Positions 1-7,463 of a stretch of 64,000 nt of DNA are shown here, one piece after another (the first letter of the stretch is position 1; each line of letters starts with the position of its first letter). The notes below the pieces were generated by a model. That model was not told the origin of the DNA. It worked only from the letters and a program-made list of their open reading frames with translations, and searched no databases. The translations under genes and the position numbers were made by a program. The stretch is from an uncultured Halobacteriovorax sp. (lineage in GTDB: Bacteria > Bdellovibrionota > Bacteriovoracia > Bacteriovoracales > Bacteriovoracaceae): contig CAJXVS010000003.1 in the NCBI GenBank assembly GCA_913061265.1, positions 310,001 through 374,000 of the forward strand. The letters run 5' to 3'.

Positions 1-123
1 AATCATAAGAGGAATTGCAGCTCTAGGAAGAATCAAGAGAGCTCCTCCAATAATAAGTAAAATGCTAAAGAAGAAGATTATCCGAATCCATTCTTTATTA
101 GATGAATTACCTTTTCGATGCAT
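1..123 (-). CDS. membrane protein, N-terminal fragment (AI-2E transporter-like?)
   Basis: An open frame on the minus strand starts at an ATG at 123 and runs off the left edge, so only 41 residues are visible. They show a short polar N-terminus (HRKGNSSNKEW) and then one hydrophobic segment at about residues 14-32, ending LPRAAIPLMI. This layout resembles the start of AI-2E/PerM-family permeases, but the fragment is too short to assign. The start overlaps the 3' end of the upstream cNMP-binding gene by 17 bases, which suggests translational coupling in one operon. Identification is weak; the reading frame and membrane segment are directly visible. Confidence 0.5.
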   Translation of the reverse strand, partial: MHRKGNSSNKEWIRIIFFFSILLIIGGALLILPRAAIPLMI

Positions 124-736
124 TTTTTCCTACTTCCACTTGAGAGAGTTTATATTTTAATTCTCTTACTTCTCTGGTTACTGAGAAGAGTCTATTAGCT
201 ATGATAAGCGAAACAGACTGTAAGAGTTTCGCAGCGACAATTGGATAATTAGAAATAAGTAATTCAACATCTGGTTTAAAGATCCCAACCAGCTCTGTAC
301 TACTACCTCTTGCTACAACAGTTGCATTTCTTGCACTATTTTCTTGAAGAAGGGCGAGCTCTCCAAAGTAATCCCTTCTCTCTAACGAAAGAAGGTAGTT
401 TGATCTTTCAGAATCAACTTCTTTATTAGAGTCAACAACCACATCAACATGTCCAGAGTAGATCAAATAAAACCCAACCCCTAGATCATGTTGTCTGAAG
501 ACAACTTCTTTGTTCTCAAATGTTCTCAAGTGCATAAACTTAGAAAGAATCCTTAACTCATTGTCTGAGAAGTTTTTAAGGACTTCAATCTTCCTTAAAA
601 ACTTTGGAAGATTACTTCCTTTTCTCGAAGAAAGTGGGTTAGCTTGCCAAAAATACTTAACCATAGAAATATCTAATTTCTGAGGTAGATCATCGTTGTT
701 TTCAATTTTTTCAGTTATCTCTTTTTCATAGCTCAT
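107..736 (-). CDS. cyclic nucleotide-binding domain protein without DNA-binding domain
   Basis: This 209-residue protein carries one cNMP-binding beta-roll at about residues 45-160. The phosphate-binding cassette is visible as FGELAL (124-129) followed by RNAT (136-139), with the conserved Arg. After the roll there is only a helical tail of about 50 residues, with no CRP-type helix-turn-helix and no catalytic domain. It is therefore probably a cytoplasmic sensor or adaptor rather than a transcription factor. Its start overlaps the stop of the BatE-like gene by 4 bases (ATGA), and its end overlaps a membrane-protein gene, so it sits in the middle of a three-gene unit. Ligand identity cannot be told from sequence. 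Confidence 0.85.
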   Translation of the reverse strand: MSYEKEITEKIENNDDLPQKLDISMVKYFWQANPLSSRKGSNLPKFLRKIEVLKNFSDNELRILSKFMHLRTFENKEVVFRQHDLGVGFYLIYSGHVDVVVDSNKEVDSERSNYLLSLERRDYFGELALLQENSARNATVVARGSSTELVGIFKPDVELLISNYPIVAAKLLQSVSLIIANRLFSVTREVRELKYKLSQVEVGKNASKR

Positions 737-1398
737 TTGATTACACCTACTTCATTAGATTTTATCCATCCAACGTACTCTAAAGGTTTTTCAATCATCC
801 GCCACCCATCAGTTTTCTTACCTAAAACGATCTTACTTCCTGCTGGGACCTTGCCAGTCTTTTCGAAGATGCCGCTAGGCCCTTCGTAGATGGCTGATTC
901 TTGAAAAAGGATTCCAACAGAGAAGTTATCTATGTAAAATACTTTCGCGCTAATTGGCACGAGAGCGACTAGTCCTAGAATGGCGAAGGTGGTTTTCGAG
1001 ACATATTTTTTTAAGAAAAGAACAAGGGCCACAACGGAAATTAGTAAAGTGAGAAAGAGATAGAAGTCATTTCCAAACTCGAGAGATTTTGAGAGGACTA
1101 AATCTTCGATTCTACTTGAGTTACTAATATCTGAAACAGCAAGACTTCCTTGAACACTTTTTAAATTATGCTTTACAGCAACATTCTCATAACCTTCAGA
1201 TAAAGCTTTCTCTAAATGAAAACGCGCAACTGCGTGATTTTCCATTTTTGAATAAATGGTGCCTAGATTAAAGTGAAATTCACCTTTAGGAAATGAGGCC
1301 TTATGCTCTAATAGGCCTTCTTTAACAGATTCGAAATCTCCCTTTAGATATTGGTCCTGTAATGACTTTAGAAGTGGTTTCATGCTAGTATTCTCCAT
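733..1398 (-). CDS. TPR and SH3-like membrane protein, BatE-like
   Basis: This 221-residue protein has one or two TPR-like repeats (about 10-80), then two membrane segments (about 111-130 and 136-155), then a C-terminal SH3b-like domain (about 160-221) with the pattern GxVPAGSKI...DGWxxI...GWI. This order (TPR, two helices, SH3) is that of BatE from the Bacteroides aerotolerance cluster and similar proteins of many Gram-negatives. No BatA-D genes are visible, so the name is by architecture only. The domain probably faces the periplasm. The gene starts 71 bases from the divergent astC gene and is followed with a 4-base overlap by the cNMP-binding gene. Confidence 0.65.
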   Translation of the reverse strand: MENTSMKPLLKSLQDQYLKGDFESVKEGLLEHKASFPKGEFHFNLGTIYSKMENHAVARFHLEKALSEGYENVAVKHNLKSVQGSLAVSDISNSSRIEDLVLSKSLEFGNDFYLFLTLLISVVALVLFLKKYVSKTTFAILGLVALVPISAKVFYIDNFSVGILFQESAIYEGPSGIFEKTGKVPAGSKIVLGKKTDGWRMIEKPLEYVGWIKSNEVGVIK

Positions 1399-1449
1399 AA
1401 GTTAATTATCCTTTTTGGGAAATATTAAGCAACAAGCAATTATGTCCCA

Positions 1450-1462
1450 CTGCTTCAAGCAG
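1450..1462. promoter_or_regulatory. inverted repeat just upstream of astC
   Basis: A perfect 6-base inverted repeat with a one-base centre (CTGCTT C AAGCAG) lies 7 bases before the astC ATG and covers the weak ribosome-binding site. It could be an operator or a translational control element for the arginine-catabolic genes. It does not look like an ArgR box. Function is inferred from position only. Confidence 0.35.
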
Positions 1463-1469
1463 GTTCAAA

Positions 1470-2840
1470 ATGAGTACTGGAATACAAAATAATAGAATAG
1501 ATGAGCATTTAAATCTTCTTTTCTCAGAGATTTTGTTGGCTCAACAAGAATTTTCTCAACTAAGAGAGCCCGATCTTGATAAGCTTGATTTAATTCCTCA
1601 AAAACTAAAAGAATATGAAGAAGTTAGAGGTCGTGGATTTTTCTTTCCCCTCATAGCGAGTGGAAGAGGACATGGTCCATTTTCAGAACTCATAGATGGT
1701 TCAATAAAATACGACCTCATAAATAGTATTGGCGTAAACTTATTAGGACATTCCCATCCACTGTTGATTAGAGCTTCGTTAGAAGCAGCTACTATGGATA
1801 CCAATATGGTTGGCAATCTTCATTTATATGAAGACCCAATTAATCTTTCAAAGGCCATTGTCGATTCAGTCAAAGGCTCTAACTTAAAACACTTTTGGTT
1901 CTCAGGATCAGGTAGTTTTGCCAACGACAACGCCCTGAAGATGATTTGGCAAAAGTCTGAAGGAAGAACTAGGGTTTTAGCTCTCGAAAAGTGCTTTGCT
2001 GGAAGATCTATTGCGACTCAGGACATCACTCATAATGCTGATTATAGAAAAGGAATGCCAACAAGTTTAAATGTTGATCACTTTAAAATTCATGACTCGC
2101 AAGACTTAAATGAGCAAATTAAAAAAACACTAGAAAATCTAGAAGAGCTTTATGCGGTTAATGGCAAAGAATACTGCTGCATCTCTCTCGAATTAGTACA
2201 AGGAGAAGGTGGTTTTAATACTTACCATAGAGATCTTTATATTGAGATCTTCAATTGGGCTCGCTCTAAAAAGCTCTTTATCTGGGTTGATGAGATTCAA
2301 AGCTTTGGAAGAACCGGTCAACTCTTCGCTTTTCAAACATTTGGACTCGATGAATACCCTGACGTTGTTACTGTAGGAAAAGCACTTCAAGTTTGTGGAA
2401 CAATCTTTTCTAATGAACTCAATCCAAAACCTGGCTTGATTGCTGGGACCTTTCAAGGTTCTCTCTCAAGCATCAAGGCTGGATTAAAGATCCTAAAATA
2501 TCTTACGATGGGTAATTTTTTAGGACCAAATGGAAGAGTCGTAAAAATCAGAGAAACCTTTGATAAGGGTTTAAATGATTTAGCTTCTAAAAGAAACGAT
2601 GGTTTTTTTCATTCTTCAACTGGTATCGGGTTGATGTTTGCTTTTCAAGTTAAAGACGGAGAAAAGGATTTCACTGCAAATTATATTAAGGCTCTTTTTA
2701 AGAACGGGATCATTTGCTTTTCTTGCGGAAAAGACCCTTATAAGATTCGTTTTCTATTACCCCTATCAATCACTGATGCACATATAGAAGAAATTTTCTC
2801 AATCTTAGATAAGACTGCGACTGAGCTACTAAAAGGTTAA
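1470..2840 (+). CDS. astC: class III aminotransferase, probable succinylornithine transaminase
   Basis: This 456-residue PLP enzyme of the ornithine-aminotransferase class has the cofactor-binding segment DEIQSFGRTG (from 274) and the Schiff-base lysine K304 in VTVGKAL. It probably moves the amino group of N2-succinylornithine to 2-oxoglutarate, giving succinylglutamate semialdehyde. That substrate is inferred from context, because astA starts 3 bases after its stop and astD follows. The protein is about 50 residues longer than typical AstC/ArgD (about 400), with an N-terminal extension, and is nearer in length to lysine 6-aminotransferases. A lysine or ornithine substrate therefore remains possible. 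The enzyme class is certain, the substrate moderately so. Confidence 0.72.
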   Translation: MSTGIQNNRIDEHLNLLFSEILLAQQEFSQLREPDLDKLDLIPQKLKEYEEVRGRGFFFPLIASGRGHGPFSELIDGSIKYDLINSIGVNLLGHSHPLLIRASLEAATMDTNMVGNLHLYEDPINLSKAIVDSVKGSNLKHFWFSGSGSFANDNALKMIWQKSEGRTRVLALEKCFAGRSIATQDITHNADYRKGMPTSLNVDHFKIHDSQDLNEQIKKTLENLEELYAVNGKEYCCISLELVQGEGGFNTYHRDLYIEIFNWARSKKLFIWVDEIQSFGRTGQLFAFQTFGLDEYPDVVTVGKALQVCGTIFSNELNPKPGLIAGTFQGSLSSIKAGLKILKYLTMGNFLGPNGRVVKIRETFDKGLNDLASKRNDGFFHSSTGIGLMFAFQVKDGEKDFTANYIKALFKNGIICFSCGKDPYKIRFLLPLSITDAHIEEIFSILDKTATELLKG

Positions 2841-2843
2841 ACT

Positions 2844-3866
2844 ATGTTTTATTTAAGAGCTGTCGCTGAAGAAGATTTAGAAGACTTGTTTACTTTAAGT
2901 CAGCATTTGGCTTTTATAAATCTACCTCCTGATAAAAGGATGCTCTTAAGTAAGATTAAGAGCTCTCTTAAGGCCTTTAATGGACCTGAGGAGAATATTG
3001 AAAGTGACTACTTTATATTCGTCCTTATTGACTCAGAGGCTGATAAGTTAATTGGCGTTTCTATGATTCATGGCAAACATGGTACTGAGAAAGAGCCTCA
3101 TTTTTATTTGTCCGTTAGTCACGAAAAGAAATACAGTAAATCAATCAATACTGGCTTTATTCATGGAATTCTTAAGCTTGGAATTGAAACAGATGGATGG
3201 ACTGAAATTGGTGGACTAATTTTATCTCCCGAGTATAGGGGGAATCCATTCAAGCTTGGAAAACAACTGAGTTTTAGCCGCTTCCTTTACATGTGTAATC
3301 ATCCAAAGAAATTCACTCCACTAATCCATAGTGAACTTATGCCGCCATTAGATCAAAATGGTAATAGCCCTCTTTGGGAATCTCTTGGAAGACGATTCAT
3401 GAACATGAACTATCAGGATGCGGATAAATTAAGTAGAGAGAATAAAGAATTTATTTTAAGCCTTTTTCCACAAGGGACTATCTATGAAACTCTTCTCACA
3501 CCTGAAGCGAGAGATTCAATAGGACGAGTAGGAAGAGAGACTGAACCAGTCAAGAAGATGCTCGAGTCAATCGGGTTTAATTATACAAATGAAGTCGACC
3601 CCTTTGATGGAGGTCCTCATTATAGAGCCGCGCTCAAAGATATTAAGCCTGTTAAGGATGCCTTTAACGGTATCCTTGCCATTGACTCATCTGGTTCAGA
3701 TCTTAGCCCCATGCTTTTAGAGTTAAAGCATAAAGATCATCTTTTTTTCGCCTTTATGGCACTCGGAAAGATTGAGGGTGACCAGATTTTAATTGAAGCA
3801 GAGACTTATCATTTATTAGATAAAGAAAAGCTTAGTTTTGAAGAATGTAACGGCATTTACTTATAG
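2844..3866 (+). CDS. astA: arginine N-succinyltransferase
   Basis: This 340-residue protein matches the usual AstA length (about 344) and family landmarks. The N-terminus has the FYLRAVAEEDLEDL pattern, the middle has LSPEYRGNPFKLGKQLSFSR, and the C-terminal half has LGRRFMNMNY, TEPVKKMLESIGF and the VDPFDGGPHYRA block. It transfers succinyl from succinyl-CoA to the alpha-amino group of arginine (or ornithine), the first step of the AST pathway in the cytoplasm. It sits between astC and astD with 3- and 9-base gaps, so the three are almost certainly co-transcribed. The pathway's dihydrolase AstB and desuccinylase AstE are not found in the window. Confidence 0.9.
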   Translation: MFYLRAVAEEDLEDLFTLSQHLAFINLPPDKRMLLSKIKSSLKAFNGPEENIESDYFIFVLIDSEADKLIGVSMIHGKHGTEKEPHFYLSVSHEKKYSKSINTGFIHGILKLGIETDGWTEIGGLILSPEYRGNPFKLGKQLSFSRFLYMCNHPKKFTPLIHSELMPPLDQNGNSPLWESLGRRFMNMNYQDADKLSRENKEFILSLFPQGTIYETLLTPEARDSIGRVGRETEPVKKMLESIGFNYTNEVDPFDGGPHYRAALKDIKPVKDAFNGILAIDSSGSDLSPMLLELKHKDHLFFAFMALGKIEGDQILIEAETYHLLDKEKLSFEECNGIYL

Positions 3867-3875
3867 GAATAGCAT

Positions 3876-5381
3876 ATGAAATTTAAAATGTTAGGTGATT
3901 ACTTTAATGGCTCTTTCCACGATGATTATCCAAGTAAGGACAATCAAATTGAAAGAGAGTGCCCTGCAAATACTGATGAGATCCTCTATAGGATGACTGT
4001 CTCCTATAAGCATCTTGGGAATGTAGTTGAAAGTGCTCATGATGGATTTTATAAGTGGCGCACGATGTCTTTAGAAGACAGAATAAGTTTTTTAAAAAGA
4101 TATCAAGAAGAAGTTAAAAAAGTTAAACCAGCGATTGCGGAAGCTATTAGTTTAGAGACTGGAAAACCACTCTGGGAAGCTACTGGTGAGGCGCAAGCTG
4201 TTATCGGAAAAGTTGATGTTACAATCAACGAAGGCTTAAAAAGAATTGCGAGAAAGTCCTTTCCTGAAATCATGCCCGGAACTCAAGGGGAACTCTATTA
4301 CAAGCCACTTGGACCTTCACTTATCATTGGTCCCTTCAATTTTCCGTGTCACTTAGCAAATACTCAAATACTCAATTCTTTGATCGCTGGAAATAGTATT
4401 ATCTTTAAGCCCTCTGAGAAAACGGCATATAGTGCTCAGCTGATGATCGATTGCTTTCACAAGGCAGGCTTTCCTGCTGGTGTAGTAAACCTCTATCAAG
4501 GTGATGGAGAAGTTGCTCGAAGGTTGCTAAAAGAAAAATCTATTAAAGGGGTTTTCTTTACGGGTTCCAAAGAAGTTGGCCTCAAGATTGTAGAGAATAC
4601 TTATAAGGATTTAAGCAAGCTTGTAAGTTTAGAACTGGGCGGTAAGAATCCGGCTATTATTCATAAAGATACAAACTTAAGACATGCCTTAGCAGAGATG
4701 ATTAAAGGCTCTTTTATGACCACTGGTCAACGATGTACTTCTACTAGTCTAATAATCCTTCATAGATCTCTTTTAGATGAATTCGTCTCTAAGTTTCATG
4801 AATATACTAAAAAGATTATTATCGATCATCCTATTGATCATGAGCTAGAGCCATTGATGGGTCCCCTTGTTGATAAGCAGGCCGTTGATAGCTATTTACT
4901 CTTCATGGGTATGGCCAAAAGAGAAGGCATTGATGAAGTAATGAGAGGAAAGCTTATCGAAAAGAAATATCGAGGGTACTATGTATCTCCTTCAATTCAT
5001 CTAGCTAAAAAGTTTGACCCGAAGAGCCTATTTCTAACTAGTGAAATATTTGGTCCTAATGCTACTATCGTTCCTTATGATGACATCGACGAGGCCATCG
5101 CATTAGCTAATAGCAATGAATACGGATTAGCTTCTGCTGCGTTTACAAAGGATCGAGCCATCTTTAACAAGTGCGCCTTAGAAATTGATAGTGGACTTGT
5201 AAATTGGAATAGATCCACAGCTGGAGCAAGTCCATTACTTCCTTTTGGTGGTGTTAAGAATTCTGGTAATTATAGACCTGCCTCAATCGCGACTATCGAT
5301 GCTTGTGTCTATCAGATGGCAAGTTTAGAAGTTAGTGATGAAGGTGATGATTTAGACTCTATTAAGGGTGTTCAGTACTAG
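3876..5381 (+). CDS. astD: succinylglutamate-semialdehyde dehydrogenase
   Basis: This 501-residue protein belongs to the aldehyde dehydrogenase superfamily. The general base is E253 in LELGGKNP and the catalytic nucleophile is C287 in TTGQRCTS. The N-terminal region has ETGKPLWEA, and GPFNFPCHL follows in the cofactor domain; both are typical of AstD rather than generic dehydrogenases. It oxidises N-succinylglutamate 5-semialdehyde to succinylglutamate with NAD+. It is the last gene of the astC-astA-astD unit. Its TAG stop interlocks with the TAG stop of the convergent gene in the palindrome CTAG, leaving no room for a terminator. Confidence 0.88.
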   Translation: MKFKMLGDYFNGSFHDDYPSKDNQIERECPANTDEILYRMTVSYKHLGNVVESAHDGFYKWRTMSLEDRISFLKRYQEEVKKVKPAIAEAISLETGKPLWEATGEAQAVIGKVDVTINEGLKRIARKSFPEIMPGTQGELYYKPLGPSLIIGPFNFPCHLANTQILNSLIAGNSIIFKPSEKTAYSAQLMIDCFHKAGFPAGVVNLYQGDGEVARRLLKEKSIKGVFFTGSKEVGLKIVENTYKDLSKLVSLELGGKNPAIIHKDTNLRHALAEMIKGSFMTTGQRCTSTSLIILHRSLLDEFVSKFHEYTKKIIIDHPIDHELEPLMGPLVDKQAVDSYLLFMGMAKREGIDEVMRGKLIEKKYRGYYVSPSIHLAKKFDPKSLFLTSEIFGPNATIVPYDDIDEAIALANSNEYGLASAAFTKDRAIFNKCALEIDSGLVNWNRSTAGASPLLPFGGVKNSGNYRPASIATIDACVYQMASLEVSDEGDDLDSIKGVQY

Positions 5382-5902
5382 GCTTGTTTTTTATTTATAA
5401 GCACGCCTAATATTGATGAACTAGATTGGTCTTCATTCTTTGAAGACTTCTCTCTTTCTATATCTACCGAAGCATTTTTTTGATAGAGAGATAGGATTTC
5501 TTTAGACTTGATCTTGTTATAATTATCTTTAAATCTAGTTTTTTCACTAATGATAAAACTAGATGTCTCTTGGCTTACGGGACAGTTCTTCGAAAACCTT
5601 TTATTTAATACAGTGATCCTTTTTACGTAGTCATCGATAATGGTTAAGCACTTTTCTCCACACTTAATATCAACGGCAAGAACACTCGAGCTCGCCACTT
5701 TTGCAGATTGCTCTTCTTCCTTCTTTTTAAAAGGAAGTATCTTTGCCCCTTCATGAGGGGCCTTCTCCTCTTCAAGATCGTTACTTAGCATCTTAGTTAA
5801 AGAGACTAGGTTTCGGCCCTTTGAGGTCGACGTCAGCTCATTTAACTCGTCTGGAGTTAAGATTCTGACTAGATGATATAAAAGGACATTCTTATTAACC
5901 AT
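5378..5902 (-). CDS. hypothetical protein, charged, low complexity
   Basis: This 174-residue soluble protein is not recognised. It has a short N-terminal helical part (about 1-45), a basic-acidic linker (GAKILPFKKKEEEQ, about 53-66), a middle segment with two cysteines (IKCGEKC), and a Ser-rich, Lys-rich tail. There is no signal peptide or membrane segment. The GAKILPF linker after an acidic stretch is a pattern I associate with small regulatory proteins in predatory bacteria, but that is only an impression. It is convergent with astD (4-base overlap) and divergent from tRNA-Asn. Codon use looks like its neighbours, so it is probably a real gene. Confidence 0.7.
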   Translation of the reverse strand: MVNKNVLLYHLVRILTPDELNELTSTSKGRNLVSLTKMLSNDLEEEKAPHEGAKILPFKKKEEEQSAKVASSSVLAVDIKCGEKCLTIIDDYVKRITVLNKRFSKNCPVSQETSSFIISEKTRFKDNYNKIKSKEILSLYQKNASVDIEREKSSKNEDQSSSSILGVLINKKQA

Positions 5903-6006
5903 AAACCTTCCTATTAACCCTATCGGAACAAATCTTTTTTACTTGAGCATTTTCATCAAGCTACAGTATTTTCAACGACTTAGCTTTTTAGGGTAAATTT
6001 GTACTA

Positions 6007-6035
6007 TAGACAAAATAGGCTCAGGTATTTATAAC
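6007..6035 (+). promoter_or_regulatory. sigma70-type promoter of tRNA-Asn
   Basis: TAGACA (6007-6012) and TATAAC (6030-6035) are separated by 17 bases. This places the start near 6042, about 14 bases before the mature tRNA. Each hexamer matches the consensus at 5 of 6 positions. It is probably also the only promoter for the HExxH gene that starts 7 bases after the tRNA. Confidence 0.65.
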
Positions 6036-6055
6036 ATGTACTGATTTCAATCAAT

Positions 6056-6130
6056 TGGGGTGTGGCGCAGTGGTAGCGCAGAAGACTGTTAATCTTTTGG
6101 TCGTGGGTTCGAGTCCCTCCACCCCAGCCA
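6056..6130 (+). tRNA. tRNA-Asn (anticodon GTT)
   Basis: The sequence folds as a cloverleaf. The acceptor strands are TGGGGTG and CACCCCA followed by GCCA, so CCA is encoded. The D arm is GCGC-AGTGGTA-GCGC. The anticodon stem GAAGA/TCTTT carries loop CTGTTAA with anticodon GTT, and the T loop is TTCGAGT. The T stem GTGGG/CCCTC has one T-T mismatch. Discriminator G is usual for tRNA-Asn. The next gene begins 7 bases after the CCA. Confidence 0.95.
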
Positions 6131-6137
6131 TTTTACC

Positions 6138-7463
6138 ATGTCAAAACTATTTTTAGATTACAATTTCCAAGAAACTATCGTTGAGAGTACAAGCTCTCAA
6201 CTTGAAGCATATTGGGATTCGCCAGAAGTCTTAGAGCACCTAAGTTTTTATAAGAGATTCTCAATTGATCCACTTTCCTTAGCGGGGATCATAAAAGATC
6301 AATCACATAAGCCTATTTCTGTTTTTATGACTCAGTTCTTTATCAACACCTCTTACCTAAGGGATTTAATTGAAGAAGAAGAAACTGACGACCTCTTGGA
6401 GTTTTGGGAAGGATCAGAGTTCACTTCTCTTTTTTTCGACTCTAATGAAATAGAAGAAAGTGAATTTTTAAGTAAATCCAAAACCTGTCTCAGAAAACTA
6501 GAAAAAATTTGGGTAACTTACCTGTATGTTCACCTAGAGATATCAATAGAAGGGAAATTAAACTTTAAGCCCATTCCTGAAATTGGCGATTTTGATAATA
6601 CTTTTTATACAGAGAATGGTTATTCTCTCAATTTACAAGACTTCGATAGAAAGTGCTCTAATGAAGATATCATTGAGAACCTTGAAGAGCATAATTTTCA
6701 TAAAGAACTTCCTGCAGAGCAGGTTATTTCAGTAGGCGAATTTGGACTTGGATTTAGATCAGGATCAGCACTTTCTGAAGCCGAACTAAATGCAGCTGTA
6801 GAAAAGCTTGAATATACGCTTAAGTCCCTCGCTGAATTGACGCCAGAGCTCTTTAAGACATTTACTCAGTTCACTCATACAGTTATAGCTTTGAATGTTC
6901 CCGAGATGGTCAGCTTTTCCTTACAATCCTTACCAGGATATTCTTCGATAAATCTTTTCCATAGAGATAAAGTAGATTGCTTTGATGACCTTCTACATGA
7001 GAATGGGCATCATTTTTTAAATACCATCCTGAATCACAGTGAATTAATAGTCGAAGATCCCGAGAAAGATTATCCGTCCCCATGGAGGATGTCTTTTAGA
7101 CCCATTAGAGGAATCTATCATGGTGTTTTCACTTTCTATTGGGCCCTAGAATTATTTGGTCAATTAGCTAACTCAAACGATCTAAAATCTTATTTTTCTA
7201 TTGATGAGATTTCGAAGATTAAAACCCGTTATGTTGAAGAGTTCTATAGACTTGTTTATTGCGAAGGTAGTTTAAATACGGCACGGGAAAATGAGTTAAT
7301 TACTGACGAGGGCTGGGACCTAATACAAAAGGTTCTAGAAGATATCAAATCCCATTTAGAATCAGTCTCAATGATTGAAAAGTCTCTTTCAGATAAAGAG
7401 AAGAAAGAAATAAGTTTAGTTAAGAGTTCGTTAAAGAGCTTAGAAGAGACTGCATTTCATTAG
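6138..7463 (+). CDS. HExxH-motif protein, putative 2-oxoglutarate-dependent peptide beta-hydroxylase
   Basis: This 441-residue protein has a metal motif HENGH (287-291) and downstream the conserved block PWRMSFRPIRGIYHG (315-329), in which H328 is a likely third ligand. This combination is what I recall of the HEXXH-motif (mod_HExxH) family. That family was first noted beside peptide-modification genes and later shown to include 2-oxoglutarate/Fe-dependent peptide hydroxylases; it does not belong to the peptidases. The N-terminal 200 residues are acidic and not recognised. There is no signal peptide and no adjacent obvious precursor peptide. The ATG lies 7 bases after tRNA-Asn with no Shine-Dalgarno sequence. 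The 3' end overlaps the convergent YgfZ-TPR gene by 44 bases. The fold assignment is moderate, the substrate unknown. Confidence 0.7.
   Translation: MSKLFLDYNFQETIVESTSSQLEAYWDSPEVLEHLSFYKRFSIDPLSLAGIIKDQSHKPISVFMTQFFINTSYLRDLIEEEETDDLLEFWEGSEFTSLFFDSNEIEESEFLSKSKTCLRKLEKIWVTYLYVHLEISIEGKLNFKPIPEIGDFDNTFYTENGYSLNLQDFDRKCSNEDIIENLEEHNFHKELPAEQVISVGEFGLGFRSGSALSEAELNAAVEKLEYTLKSLAELTPELFKTFTQFTHTVIALNVPEMVSFSLQSLPGYSSINLFHRDKVDCFDDLLHENGHHFLNTILNHSELIVEDPEKDYPSPWRMSFRPIRGIYHGVFTFYWALELFGQLANSNDLKSYFSIDEISKIKTRYVEEFYRLVYCEGSLNTARENELITDEGWDLIQKVLEDIKSHLESVSMIEKSLSDKEKKEISLVKSSLKSLEETAFH

Noticed and set aside
5378-7463. RiPP precursor next to the HExxH gene
   Set aside because: No short frame with ribosome-binding site and repetitive core was found near; the 174-residue neighbour lacks leader-core features and is on the other strand.
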